A DNA stretch of 64,000 nucleotides from a virus (IMGVR_UViG_3300025120_009955:1-64000); one strand, 5' to 3'. Counted from the first letter of the stretch, positions 48,843-57,487 are shown. Translations and numbers: made by a program. The notes: a model not told the origin generated them from the sequence alone.

Positions 48843-50099
48843 ATGTCAACTAAAACATTGACTGATTTTATAAAAACAGTCGGATTTATCGGTATAGGCA
48901 AGTTAGGTATGCCTTGTGCAGAAGTAATGGCACAGGAATATAAAGTAACTGGCTATGATATTTATAGCAAGACCAGTGAGAAGATTACTATATCTGACAC
49001 ACTAGAAGGTGCAGTTAAGGGTAACGATATTATATTTGTAGCTGTGCAAACACCACACGATCAAGAGTATGATGGTAGAACACCTAGCACGCATCTGGCA
49101 AATAAAGATTTTGACTACACAATAGTTAATAAAACACTAAAAGATATTAATCAATACGTAACAAAAGATCAATTGGTAGTACTAATTTCCACAGTTCTAC
49201 CTGGTACAACCCGTAGAGAACTAAAGCAAAACATTACTAATGCACGTTTCATTTATAATCCATATCTAATTGCTATGGGATCAGTTGAATGGGATATGGT
49301 TAATCCAGAGATGGTTATCATAGGTACAGAAGATGGAAGTTTAACTGGTGATGCAAAATTACTGCAAGACTTTTATGCTCCCTTAATGGAAAACAACCCA
49401 CGCTATTCTATAGGGACTTGGGACGAAGCAGAAGCTATAAAAATATTTTACAATACATTTATCTCAACAAAAATTGCATTAGTTAATATGATACAAGATG
49501 TTGCAATGAAGAACGGTAATATAAATGTTGATATTGTTACTGATGCACTAGCAAACTCAACTACACGTATTATGAGTCCTAAGTATATGACAGCAGGTAT
49601 GGGTGATGCTGGTCCTTGCCATCCTAGAGATAATATAGCACTACGTTATCTAGCAGAAAGTTTAGATCTAGGATATGATATGTTTGACACTATAATGCAC
49701 GCAAGAGAAAAACAAGCAGAAAACATAGCTAGTTTTTTAACTGACCTACAGCAAAAAGAAAATCTTCCTATCATAATACACGGTAAATCATATAAGCCAG
49801 ACGTAGATATGGTCGATGGTAGTTATAGTCTTTTGATAGGAAGTTACTTAGAACAACAAGAAGCACATTTCTTTTACTCGGATCCACTGACTAACGACAG
49901 AGTTGCTGACGATTCTATAGGTATCATATTCTTAGCACACAACAGAGACATAACCTATGGGTATACTGGAAAACATCCAGCACAACCTTTATACTTTATA
50001 CCTGCTCCGGGAAGTATCGTGGTAGATCCTTGGCGTAAATTTAAAACTAAAAATCCTTTAATTTCAATTATACAATATGGTAACACTAGAAAAACTTAA
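48843..50099 (+). CDS. UDP-glucose/GDP-mannose dehydrogenase family protein
   Basis: A 418-residue nucleotide-sugar dehydrogenase. The NAD-binding Rossmann motif is VGFIGIGKLGMP at about residues 13-24. STVLPGTTR lies near residue 117, AEAIKIFYNTFISTKIALVN holds the substrate Lys and Asn, and the catalytic Cys is in DAGPCHPRDN near residue 258. The family makes UDP-glucuronate or GDP-mannuronate. It is probably a supplier for the neighbouring glycosyltransferase-like protein. It diverges from that gene. Confidence 0.88.
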   Translation: MSTKTLTDFIKTVGFIGIGKLGMPCAEVMAQEYKVTGYDIYSKTSEKITISDTLEGAVKGNDIIFVAVQTPHDQEYDGRTPSTHLANKDFDYTIVNKTLKDINQYVTKDQLVVLISTVLPGTTRRELKQNITNARFIYNPYLIAMGSVEWDMVNPEMVIIGTEDGSLTGDAKLLQDFYAPLMENNPRYSIGTWDEAEAIKIFYNTFISTKIALVNMIQDVAMKNGNINVDIVTDALANSTTRIMSPKYMTAGMGDAGPCHPRDNIALRYLAESLDLGYDMFDTIMHAREKQAENIASFLTDLQQKENLPIIIHGKSYKPDVDMVDGSYSLLIGSYLEQQEAHFFYSDPLTNDRVADDSIGIIFLAHNRDITYGYTGKHPAQPLYFIPAPGSIVVDPWRKFKTKNPLISIIQYGNTRKT

Positions 50100-50586
50100 T
50101 CCTTTTTGGGATAGAGAGTACACAGTCTTAGACTATTCCAACGAACCTTTCAATGATTCTCACTCTGTTGATTGGTGGCTTAATGCTGGGTATCATGATA
50201 AGTTTACCGGTGATATGTGCGATATGAGAAAACCACAGCCAAGTTGGAATGATCAAATTATTAGACATTTTAGTGAACTAGGATGGCAAGACATTGGCAC
50301 TAGTTATTATAGAATGGCAACAGGAACAGTATTGCCTGAACACGTTGATACATATGAAAGATACATAAATCTATTTAATCTCAAAGATAAAGAAGATACT
50401 ATCAGACGTGCTGTTGTATTCTTAGAAGATTGGAAACCAGGACACTATCTAGAAGTAGATGAAAAGCCTATACTAGAATGGAGTGCAGGTGATTATGTTG
50501 TATGGAGTAAGAAAACTCCGCATATGGCGGCCAACATAGGACTAGAGTATCGATACACTTTACAGATAACAGGACATCAATGCTAG
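50077..50586 (+). CDS. Fe(II)/2-oxoglutarate oxygenase-like protein
   Basis: A 169-residue protein. HVD in LPEHVDTYERYINLF is the HxD iron site, the distal His may be that of KKTPHMAANIG about 80 residues later, followed by Arg in EYRYTLQITGH for 2-oxoglutarate. This resembles aspartyl/prolyl hydroxylase-type cupin proteins common in marine phages. Substrate unknown. It overlaps the dehydrogenase by 23 bases. Confidence 0.7.
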   Translation: MVTLEKLNPFWDREYTVLDYSNEPFNDSHSVDWWLNAGYHDKFTGDMCDMRKPQPSWNDQIIRHFSELGWQDIGTSYYRMATGTVLPEHVDTYERYINLFNLKDKEDTIRRAVVFLEDWKPGHYLEVDEKPILEWSAGDYVVWSKKTPHMAANIGLEYRYTLQITGHQC

Positions 50587-51491
50587 TTAATAGCCATAAT
50601 GAATGGGACAAGCTCAAGAGTGTTGTAGTTGGAACAGCTACAAATGCAAATTGGCCTATCAATGATCCAGTATTTTCACAAGAAAGTTCTAAAACTACTT
50701 GGACTGAAACACCAGTTCCGAGTGGAGCAGTTTCCCAAACGATAATAGATGAGACAAATGAAGACCTTGAATTACTAGCCAACGCTCTGTTTGGTCTCGG
50801 AGTAGAGGTGCATCGTCCTAGCGATATAGACTTTGTAGCTCAAGATGGTATGTATAACTATTGTCCTAGGGATAGGTTAATTATAGCAGGTGACCGTGTT
50901 ATAGATCCTGCTATGATGTATCCTTGTAGAGATCAAGAAATTTCTGCATACGATTTTATTACACAGGATAATCAAGTATTCAAGATGCCACGTGATCAAG
51001 GTATGACACTAGATGCCGCAAATGTATGTAGACTAGGTGACACTTGGTTAGTACTAGAAAGTGAAAGTGGTAATCGTAAAGCAATTGAATGGCTACGTGA
51101 ACAAGTACCAGATATTAAAATTGAGATCTGTAACTTCTATTCAGGAGTGCATATAGATTCAACTATTTGTCCTTTACGTGAAGGATTGGTAATGTTAAAC
51201 GCATCCAGAGTTACTACAGGCAATTGTCCGAAAGTATTTGACGGTTGGGAAAAGTATTGGATAAATGATTGCGTGCCAAAACCATTCCATGAATACCCAT
51301 ACGCATCTAAGTGGGTAGGTATGAATTGTCTAAGTGTTGATCCAAATACTGTTATTATGGATTCAGCACAAACTACTATTATTAAAGATCTAGAGGCACT
51401 AGATATTACAGTGATACCATTAAACTTACGCCATAGCCGTACACTAGGCGGGTCATTTCATTGTGTGACATTAGATTTAATAAGACAATAA
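50580..51491 (+). CDS. Amidinotransferase-family protein (paralogue C)
   Basis: A 303-residue guanidino-modifying enzyme, shorter than the two in the reverse operon. NYCPRDRLIIAGDRVID is the N-terminal Asp face, FYSGVHIDSTICPLREG carries the catalytic His, and TLGGSFHCVTLDL the catalytic Cys. The His motif is SGVHIDST rather than the GGHSDG of paralogues A and B, so it belongs to another branch (closer to arginine:glycine types). It overlaps the oxygenase gene by seven bases. Confidence 0.82.
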   Translation: MLVNSHNEWDKLKSVVVGTATNANWPINDPVFSQESSKTTWTETPVPSGAVSQTIIDETNEDLELLANALFGLGVEVHRPSDIDFVAQDGMYNYCPRDRLIIAGDRVIDPAMMYPCRDQEISAYDFITQDNQVFKMPRDQGMTLDAANVCRLGDTWLVLESESGNRKAIEWLREQVPDIKIEICNFYSGVHIDSTICPLREGLVMLNASRVTTGNCPKVFDGWEKYWINDCVPKPFHEYPYASKWVGMNCLSVDPNTVIMDSAQTTIIKDLEALDITVIPLNLRHSRTLGGSFHCVTLDLIRQ

Positions 51492-51528
51492 GGTAAATAG
51501 TTACATAACACAAATACAAGGTTCCTTA

Positions 51529-52260
51529 ATGTCAGAGAAGTTCTCGTCGTATACTGAAATATCAGTAAACGCATTACAGTTTAATCCCAAAGGGCAAGAA
51601 GTTTTAGATCGAAAAAAAGAAATTTTGCGATCTATTTCCGAGCGTCACGGTAGCTCACCTGCAAGTATTCTATTCTATGGATTCAGTCCATTACTACTAA
51701 TTTGTGATGCTGAGACTATAGCAGTAACAGAAATTAGCGATAAGATAAAAAAATACCTAGATGACAAAGGCATTAAATACACATATATTGAAGAAGACAA
51801 ATTAAAAGATCATGATAAGAAGTTTGATTGGGTAGTAGCAGTAGATGAATACTTTACATTTGCTAACAGTGAAGATCATCAACAGGGTAAGATTGCACGA
51901 TTGTGTGCTTTAGCTAAAAAGCTAGTAGTAACAACACTTAAAGATTATAAGAATCAAGACTTCCGTGATAAAGAATTTAGTTCTCCGTTAGCTGTAAGGA
52001 ATAACAAAGACAGTAAGGTATTTTTAGAACATCACAATTATGATTACCAAGATAGAAATAGTTGGAAGACAGTGGTATATGAGTTACTAGGCAATGAAGC
52101 AAATACAGCAGGACCATACAATCGACGTAGTATGTTTTTTAAACAGATGGCTAAGTTTAGTATAGATGCTGGTGCAAAAGAGTTTTACGTACATAAAAAT
52201 TTAATGTACAAAAGTCTCATAAAAAAGAATTATGAGCACGTAATATCAATTAGTTTTTAA
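51529..52260 (+). CDS. Unknown phage protein with Rossmann-like (methyltransferase-like) pattern
   Basis: A 243-residue protein. SILFYGFSPLLLI, followed by IAVTEIS and KKFDWVVAVDEYFTFANSE, follows the strand order of SAM-dependent methyltransferases (glycine-poor motif I, then D/E after strand 2), and KKLVVTTLKDYKNQ is like strand 5. It lacks the canonical GxGxG, so activity is doubtful. I recall similar unknowns in T4-like cyanophages. Confidence 0.5.
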   Translation: MSEKFSSYTEISVNALQFNPKGQEVLDRKKEILRSISERHGSSPASILFYGFSPLLLICDAETIAVTEISDKIKKYLDDKGIKYTYIEEDKLKDHDKKFDWVVAVDEYFTFANSEDHQQGKIARLCALAKKLVVTTLKDYKNQDFRDKEFSSPLAVRNNKDSKVFLEHHNYDYQDRNSWKTVVYELLGNEANTAGPYNRRSMFFKQMAKFSIDAGAKEFYVHKNLMYKSLIKKNYEHVISISF

Positions 52261-52281
52261 TATTAGTTTTTCGAGAAAAAT

Positions 52282-53544
52282 ATGGATATCAATGAATCGC
52301 TACAACCGGTAGTTGCGGGGATAATTCAAAATCTTAAGGGTGACCTTGAATCAGAACTCCGTGAACAAATAAGTCAAGAAGTTGTTAAAGCCATTGCTGG
52401 TACTGAGGTACAAGCTATAGCTGAACGTATTATCACAGGTCGTCTCAATGAGCGTATTGCAGAATTTAATATTGAAACTAAAACAAAAGATAAATTAGAT
52501 CAAGCACTAGCAAAGATTATATCTAACCTAACAGCAAACCTAACAAAGACAGCAAACGAACAAGTTAAAACAGAAATTGATGCTAGAGTAGCAACAATGG
52601 ATCTTCAATCAGTTCTAGGTGCAATGGTAGAAAGCAAGATAGGTAATCTGGTACAAACTGGAGCATTTGGAAAAGAATCTATTAACCACACAGCTATAGA
52701 TTTTAAAGGATTTAATTTTACAGGTGATCAAGTTAAAGGTGGTATCATTCAAGAATTTGGTAGTACTGGTATCGAGGATCGCTCTACCAAAATACAAATG
52801 ACTGTAATGGATACTGCTGTAGCATTTGAACAAGCAATGTGGGCTCCAAAAGCTACGATTAAAGGTGACCTAATAGTTGATGGTACACTTAAACTTACTG
52901 GAGATATAGATCCTAGTGGCCCAGCTGTTAACACTCTAGCTGAACTAACAGTAGAAAAAATTGCAGAAGATTCAACGCTACTTAGCTTGCATAGTGAAAC
53001 TATATTAAAAGATATAGGCAATCGAGGACTTGACCTAGATCGCATAACACAACAAGGTAGAGAAATAGTAGCAGGTAATCAGCTAGGATATCATATTACT
53101 GATAGTAACCTGCAGAGAGTTGGTACATTACGTGATCTACAAACCACCGGTGAATCAGTATTAAGTGATACCTTATATACTACAGGAAAACGTGTTGGAA
53201 TTAATACTATAGAACCTAGTGCTACGTTATCGATTTGGGATGAAGAAATTGAAATATCAATTGGTAAAAAATCTAAAGACAGTGGATTTATTGGAATGGA
53301 TAGATCACAATCTCTAGTAATAGGTAGTGCTGGAAATAGTAATTTAATTGTGCAACCAGATGGAAGTGTAGAAATAGAAAATTTACGTGTAGGTAATACT
53401 CCAATGAGTTCAGAGGCAGTATGTCCTAACTACAGTGCTATCACTGGAACAATAGTTTGGAATGAAGCACCAGGCCTGGGAGGCCCAGCTGGGTGGATAA
53501 ACCTAGGTGGTACAGCTTGGGGAAAATTTGGGATTATCGAATAA
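52282..53544 (+). CDS. Tail-fibre-type virion protein
   Basis: A 420-residue protein. A helical, coiled-coil N-terminal third (residues 1-130), then a beta-rich shaft with the recurrent fibre motif APKATIKGDLIVDGTLKLTGD and TTGKRVGINTIEPSATLSI, ending in a Trp-rich PGLGGPAGWINLGGTAWGKFG. These are typical of trimeric phage fibres and base-plate-attached adhesins. The next gene starts on its last base. Confidence 0.75.
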   Translation: MDINESLQPVVAGIIQNLKGDLESELREQISQEVVKAIAGTEVQAIAERIITGRLNERIAEFNIETKTKDKLDQALAKIISNLTANLTKTANEQVKTEIDARVATMDLQSVLGAMVESKIGNLVQTGAFGKESINHTAIDFKGFNFTGDQVKGGIIQEFGSTGIEDRSTKIQMTVMDTAVAFEQAMWAPKATIKGDLIVDGTLKLTGDIDPSGPAVNTLAELTVEKIAEDSTLLSLHSETILKDIGNRGLDLDRITQQGREIVAGNQLGYHITDSNLQRVGTLRDLQTTGESVLSDTLYTTGKRVGINTIEPSATLSIWDEEIEISIGKKSKDSGFIGMDRSQSLVIGSAGNSNLIVQPDGSVEIENLRVGNTPMSSEAVCPNYSAITGTIVWNEAPGLGGPAGWINLGGTAWGKFGIIE

Positions 53545-53954
53545 TGCCAGGATACAATTCAAGTGGCACAGAGGCATTACAAGCATTAGCTAAAGAAACT
53601 AAAGTCAAAAAAGAATTAATCGATTGGCTAAAAACAGCTAATGTGTGCCCATATAACACTACAGCAAAAATAAAAAAGAAATCAGATCTACGTGTAGGGA
53701 CCGATCCTTATACAGATTGCCTAACAGCAATAATGCACGACTGGAAGAAAAAAGAAGTAATAATATTTTGGTACGCTTCTATTTCTATTAATAAAGGTGA
53801 ACTCGTTGATGCAGTTGCTCGTGCAAATAAAAAACTATTACCTCGAAATATACAGGCTATACTGAATACATCATTCCAATGGTTTAATGGTCAAGGAACT
53901 ACATTAATATTACTACAACAAAACGATAAGTCTAGCCCAAATTGGTTTTCATAA
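53544..53954 (+). CDS. Unknown protein, distant paralogue of 18593-19057
   Basis: A 136-residue protein starting MPGYNSSGTEAL at the ATG that overlaps the fibre stop. LIDWLKTANVCPYNTTAKI followed by VIIFWYASISINKGELVDAV mirrors the C-P-Y...FWY pattern of the reverse-strand gene. It could be a fibre assembly factor by position, but the paralogue lies in an enzyme operon. Function unknown. Confidence 0.55.
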   Translation: MPGYNSSGTEALQALAKETKVKKELIDWLKTANVCPYNTTAKIKKKSDLRVGTDPYTDCLTAIMHDWKKKEVIIFWYASISINKGELVDAVARANKKLLPRNIQAILNTSFQWFNGQGTTLILLQQNDKSSPNWFS

Positions 53955-53958
53955 CGTC

Positions 53959-53987
53959 TTGACAAACTAGTAAATCGATAGTATAAT
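53959..53987 (+). promoter_or_regulatory. Consensus sigma70 promoter, leaderless arrangement
   Basis: TTGACA, 17-base spacer, TATAAT: a full consensus match. The ATG at 53994 follows after six bases. Confidence 0.9.
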
Positions 53988-53993
53988 ACTATT

Positions 53994-54443
53994 ATGTTTA
54001 GACCACTTGCAGATCAACTAATGGTACAACAACAGGTTTCCAATAGCTGGGAACACTTCGTTGGAGTTATTATGCTTAATCTGACAAATCGTAAACAGGT
54101 CAAGCAAACACTACCAGAATTCCTTTACTGGTTCCCACAACCTTATAATTTACTTAAAGCAGATCCAGAATTTGTTAAAACTATCCTTAGACCTTTAGGT
54201 ATGGTTAATGTGCGTTATACTAGATTAATAGGTATGACTACAGACTATCTAGACTGGGATGGTCACGATGCTCGAGAGCTTTACGGTATTGGTAAGTATG
54301 GTAGTGACTCATATGAAATCTTCTTTCGAGATAATCATAACTGTAATCCAACAGACAAAGAACTTAAAAGATATATTAACGAAAACAATCCGATTGACAT
54401 TTTGGTGAAAGGTGTGTATAATACTGATTATGAATACAACTAA
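53994..54443 (+). CDS. HhH-GPD DNA glycosylase (MBD4-like)
   Basis: A 149-residue base-excision repair protein. LGMVNVRYTRLIGMTTDYLDW and the hairpin ELYGIGKYGSDSYEIFF match the helix-hairpin-helix of MBD4-like thymine/uracil glycosylases. The catalytic Asp would lie in the downstream DNHNCNPTDKELKRYI segment. It lacks the 4Fe-4S cysteines of endonuclease III. It could remove mispaired T or U or modified bases. Start placed at the leaderless ATG. Confidence 0.78.
   Translation: MFRPLADQLMVQQQVSNSWEHFVGVIMLNLTNRKQVKQTLPEFLYWFPQPYNLLKADPEFVKTILRPLGMVNVRYTRLIGMTTDYLDWDGHDARELYGIGKYGSDSYEIFFRDNHNCNPTDKELKRYINENNPIDILVKGVYNTDYEYN
54394..54422 (+). promoter_or_regulatory. Consensus sigma70 promoter of uvdE
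   Basis: TTGACA, 17-base spacer, TATAAT inside the 3' end of the glycosylase gene; the uvdE ATG follows seven bases later. Confidence 0.8.
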
Positions 54444-55467
54444 AAAGATAGGTTTTGCTTGCAAGTGGATCGATTATCCATCTCAAGTTGATGGTATCAA
54501 GCCCAAGGACAACGCTAAAGAATACAACACACGCTCAACAACAGTGCGTTGGCTAAACAATCAAACTAAAGAAGTAGCAGAACAACGACTATGGGACCTT
54601 ATGGTTCACAACATAGAATCGTCTCGTAAACTAGTAGAACGTATAGGAGGATTAGATGAACATCTCAGAATGGTTAGACTCTCAAGTGACATATTACCTG
54701 TTTATACTCAGCACGAGTGGAGTTACTTTTGGCGCCGCAGTGACGTTGTGGCTTACGCAGAGCGGGCGTTTGGTGAGGTGGGCGAGCTTGCTCGTAGCCG
54801 CGGTGTCCGTTTATCTTTTCATCCAGGCCAGTTCACAGTTTTGGCAAGTGCTAACCCAGGCATTGTCGACCGCAGTATTGAAGAATTCGAGTATCATACT
54901 GATATGATCCGATGGATGGGCTATGGTAAGACATTCCAAGACTTCAAGTGTAACGTACACATATCAGGTAAGCTAGGTCCTCGAGGCATAATGATGGCTC
55001 TTAGAAGACTAAGCCCCGAAGCAAGAAATACACTTACAATAGAAAACGACGAAATGACTTGGGGCCTAGATGCTAGTCTAGAACTAATCAAGGACTGTGC
55101 CCTAGTGCTAGATATACATCATCATTACATTAAGACAGGCGAATATATTGAACCCACAGATGATAGATTCAAAGGCGTAGTAGATAGCTGGCGAGGTGTA
55201 CGTCCTGTTATACACTATTCATACAGTAGAGACGAATGGTTGCCCGAAGGCTTTGATCACAGTGAACTACCTAACTTAAACTTATTACTTGAGAGTGGAC
55301 ACAAGAAACAGAAGTTGCGAGCTCACAGTGATTTTTACCCTAACAGATTAGCCAATGACTGGGCATTGAAGTTTTTAGATTATTCAGATATTATGTGCGA
55401 AGCAAAAGGTAAGAACTTGGCTAGTTTCCAAGTTGCTGATAGAGCTAAAGAGCTTGGATTACTTTAG
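54430..55467 (+). CDS. uvdE: UV damage endonuclease UvdE
   Basis: A 345-residue TIM-barrel repair enzyme that nicks DNA beside UV photoproducts. Metal-site residues are in VRLSFHPGQFTVL, CNVHISGKLG, LTIENDEMTWG, LVLDIHHHYIK and VIHYSYSRDEW, and RAHSDFY closes the barrel. The ATG at 54430 is supported by a promoter ending seven bases upstream. A stretch of about 140 bases inside (54721-54840) is much richer in G+C than its surroundings. UvdE is known in pelagiphages. Confidence 0.93.
   Translation: MNTTKKIGFACKWIDYPSQVDGIKPKDNAKEYNTRSTTVRWLNNQTKEVAEQRLWDLMVHNIESSRKLVERIGGLDEHLRMVRLSSDILPVYTQHEWSYFWRRSDVVAYAERAFGEVGELARSRGVRLSFHPGQFTVLASANPGIVDRSIEEFEYHTDMIRWMGYGKTFQDFKCNVHISGKLGPRGIMMALRRLSPEARNTLTIENDEMTWGLDASLELIKDCALVLDIHHHYIKTGEYIEPTDDRFKGVVDSWRGVRPVIHYSYSRDEWLPEGFDHSELPNLNLLLESGHKKQKLRAHSDFYPNRLANDWALKFLDYSDIMCEAKGKNLASFQVADRAKELGLL
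54656..54907 (+). other. Possible overprinted membrane ORF inside uvdE
   Basis: An 83-residue reading frame (+1 relative to uvdE) with AGGAGG five bases before its ATG, the best ribosome-binding site nearby. The product would have two hydrophobic segments (YYLFILSTSGVTFGAAVTLWL and WASLLVAAVSVYLFIQ), like a small holin. The site arises from two Gly codons of uvdE, so chance is possible. Confidence 0.25.
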
Positions 55468-56419
55468 ACAACTCTTCTGCCCAGTTTGTTTCTAACATTA
55501 CCTTTTTATTATGTTCTGTTATAGGCTGTATCTCTTTTAGTATTTTACCCTGCGGAACTTCTTCTATTAACCTTTTCATTTCACGACCAGCCATATAGAA
55601 TCGATTGTTGTCATTTTCACAATTATCATAACTTTCGTCTATTATTCCATCAAAAGTTTTAAATCCAAATGAACGTAGATTACGTAACCAGTGTTGACCA
55701 CAAAAAGCTATAAACAGTCTTTCTGCTAGAATAGGTTTTACTGTCTTTTCTGTATAAAAATTAAAACGATTATCAGCATTAGTTTCTGCAATTACCGAGT
55801 ATGCTGTTTCATTATATATATCCGGGTGTATAATTTGACTTAGGGTACAATTTACTCCATTATAGCTAACCTGGGTAATAGTATTGTAGATGTTGTCTGG
55901 AATGTCGACTGGCCACACACCTTGTTGTTTTACTGGAAGCCATGAATGAAGATATGTCATCATGACCTTGTTGATAAGTTTATTTTGATTGACGTAATTA
56001 TATATGTAGTCTCTATGAGGTTTAGGTCTACCTAGTAGTATATCAAAATACTTGTCTTTTACCTGATAGGGAGTCAACTGATCTAAGATCTTAACTGATT
56101 TATTCTTATAAAAATTAACAGTATGCTGGAACCAATCTAACCATGGATGTGTATCAATATCAGCAATTGATCCGCATATAAAATATTTAATCCTAGGGTT
56201 CTGGTTTTGTTCTATAAAGCTAACAATCTTTGTATTAAGCTCCGATGATAGTATAATCACAGGCTTATCAATTGAATTTATTTTAGATTCCAGCTGGGCG
56301 TTATCGTCGAATGAAGTTTGGAATACTGCGAGATTGCAATGGTCCAAATCAGTGAATTGATCAAATCCTAGTTCTTTTAGTTGATATTCGCAAACACTAT
56401 TATCTGCATATATTTTCAT
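55445..56419 (-). CDS. Glycosyltransferase-like protein (paralogue 3 of 3)
   Basis: A 324-residue protein. The signature VIAETNADNRFNFYTEKTVKP, then FIAFCGQHWLRNLRSFGFKTF and DESYDNCENDNNRF, matches the other two paralogues. The start is put at 56419 (MKIYADNSVCEYQLKELGFD); a longer reading would run across the divergent promoter and the next gene. Its 3' end overlaps uvdE tail-to-tail by 23 bases. Confidence 0.6.
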   Translation of the reverse strand: MKIYADNSVCEYQLKELGFDQFTDLDHCNLAVFQTSFDDNAQLESKINSIDKPVIILSSELNTKIVSFIEQNQNPRIKYFICGSIADIDTHPWLDWFQHTVNFYKNKSVKILDQLTPYQVKDKYFDILLGRPKPHRDYIYNYVNQNKLINKVMMTYLHSWLPVKQQGVWPVDIPDNIYNTITQVSYNGVNCTLSQIIHPDIYNETAYSVIAETNADNRFNFYTEKTVKPILAERLFIAFCGQHWLRNLRSFGFKTFDGIIDESYDNCENDNNRFYMAGREMKRLIEEVPQGKILKEIQPITEHNKKVMLETNWAEELSKVIQAL

Positions 56420-56442
56420 ATTTTGGTTGACTTTTTGGTAAA
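56418..56442. repeat. 25-bp direct repeat, copy 1 (promoter)
   Basis: Identical to 56837-56861. Contains GGTTGACTTTTTGG and forms the -35 half of a sigma70 promoter. Confidence 0.8.
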
Positions 56443-56455
56443 ATGACTCTATAAT
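56427..56455 (+). promoter_or_regulatory. Sigma70-type promoter
   Basis: TTGACT, 17-base spacer, TATAAT, before the 102-residue gene at 56484. Confidence 0.85.
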
Positions 56456-56483
56456 TGTATTTAACAACTTAGGAGAGTAGACA

Positions 56484-56792
56484 ATGGAAACTAACAGATC
56501 AGTATTAGATTTAACTGTAACTGAAACAATAACACAACAACTTGTTAACAACGCAGAACAATTTACTCCGCAAGATCTTAAAAAGATACAAGACGCAGTA
56601 AAATATGCTAGAGAAATTGTTGGTAATAATCAAAAGCGTTCTTTAAATGTTGGTGATCGAGTTGAGTTTACTAGTAAGAATGGTCAAGTGACTCAAGGTA
56701 CTGTTAGAAAAATAGCTATCAAGTATGTAACAGTTGATACTGATCAGAATGGTTCATGGAGAGTTCCAGCTATAATGTTAACAGCAATATAG
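56484..56792 (+). CDS. Unknown early protein, KOW/SH3-like C-terminus
   Basis: A 102-residue protein. A helical first half, then LNVGDRVEFTSKNGQVTQGTVRKIAIKYVTV, which has the turn pattern of a KOW- or SH3-like beta barrel that often binds RNA or ribosomes. AGGAGAGTAGACA precedes the ATG. It is driven by one of a pair of repeated promoters, so it is probably an early gene. Function unknown. Confidence 0.6.
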   Translation: METNRSVLDLTVTETITQQLVNNAEQFTPQDLKKIQDAVKYAREIVGNNQKRSLNVGDRVEFTSKNGQVTQGTVRKIAIKYVTVDTDQNGSWRVPAIMLTAI

Positions 56793-56836
56793 TTTGTTGT
56801 TAATAATTACCGAAAAATTAACAACAAATAAATGTA

Positions 56837-56861
56837 TATTTTGGTTGACTTTTTGGTAAAT
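56837..56861. repeat. 25-bp direct repeat, copy 2 (promoter)
   Basis: Identical to 56418-56442, 419 bases downstream. Confidence 0.8.
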
Positions 56862-56874
56862 CGGTGCTATAATT
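56846..56874 (+). promoter_or_regulatory. Sigma70-type promoter
   Basis: TTGACT, 17-base spacer, TATAAT, before the 43-residue gene. Confidence 0.85.
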
Positions 56875-56904
56875 ATTATAACAAATAAGGAAAAGGAGAT
56901 TTAT

Positions 56905-57036
56905 ATGTTATTCGAAGCTACTGTATTACAAAATAAAGTACCAGTTGTTATGCAAACACAAGCACAGAATGCTACAGTTGCATTACAGTATTTTAGTAAC
57001 TTTGGTCGTGTAGTATCTGGACCAAACTTTAAGTAA
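56905..57036 (+). CDS. 43-residue early protein
   Basis: An ORF MLFEATVLQNKVPVVMQTQA..., ending GRVVSGPNFK, with AAAAGGAG ahead of the ATG and a strong promoter. Small and soluble. It is similar in scale to phage host-takeover peptides. No family known. Confidence 0.65.
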   Translation: MLFEATVLQNKVPVVMQTQAQNATVALQYFSNFGRVVSGPNFK

Positions 57037-57052
57037 CTTTAAGGAGCAGACA

Positions 57053-57409
57053 ATGGGATTAGATATGACAGCGTATGCAATAGATCCAACAGCAGATCCA
57101 AAGCAAGAACCTAAGAATCTTGCAGAGTGGAGAAAGCATCCTAACTTACACGGGTGGATGACAAAGCTATGGGTAGAAAAAACTGGCAACAAAGATGATG
57201 ATTTCAATTGTCAAGAGCTTGAATTAACTGAAGCTGACCTTGATCGTCTGTTTGAAGCTGTTGTTCTAAACAGACTTCCTGATACTACAGGCTTCTTTTA
57301 CGGCAGTGATGCTGATGACTTTTACAAGCAGAACGACAAGTTCTTTGTACAAGATGCTAAAAAAGCATTAGCTGATGGTATGCGTGTTTTTTATAACTCA
57401 TGGTGGTAG
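57053..57409 (+). CDS. Unknown early protein (MGLDM-type)
   Basis: A 118-residue protein. The start MGLDMTAYAIDP and the middle LHGWMTKLWVEK with a C-terminal YNSWW are typical of a small phage/bacterial family of unknown role (sometimes mislabelled as phosphoglycerate kinase in phage genomes, as I recall). There is no kinase motif. AAGGAGCAGACA precedes the ATG. Confidence 0.65.
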   Translation: MGLDMTAYAIDPTADPKQEPKNLAEWRKHPNLHGWMTKLWVEKTGNKDDDFNCQELELTEADLDRLFEAVVLNRLPDTTGFFYGSDADDFYKQNDKFFVQDAKKALADGMRVFYNSWW

Positions 57410-57418
57410 GAGAAACTT

Positions 57419-57487
57419 ATGAACTTTAATGAATTTGCAATTATTAGTATTAGCGTATATACAATGATATCTTTAGGTATTATTTAA
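57419..57487 (+). CDS. 22-residue hydrophobic micropeptide
   Basis: An ORF MNFNEFAIISISVYTMISLG followed by II. TAGGAG lies seven bases upstream and the next gene follows at once. Probably a membrane micropeptide. Confidence 0.45.
   Translation: MNFNEFAIISISVYTMISLGII

Noticed and set aside
57053-57409. Phosphoglycerate kinase
   Set aside because: Similar phage proteins sometimes carry this label, but there is no kinase motif and the length is far too short.
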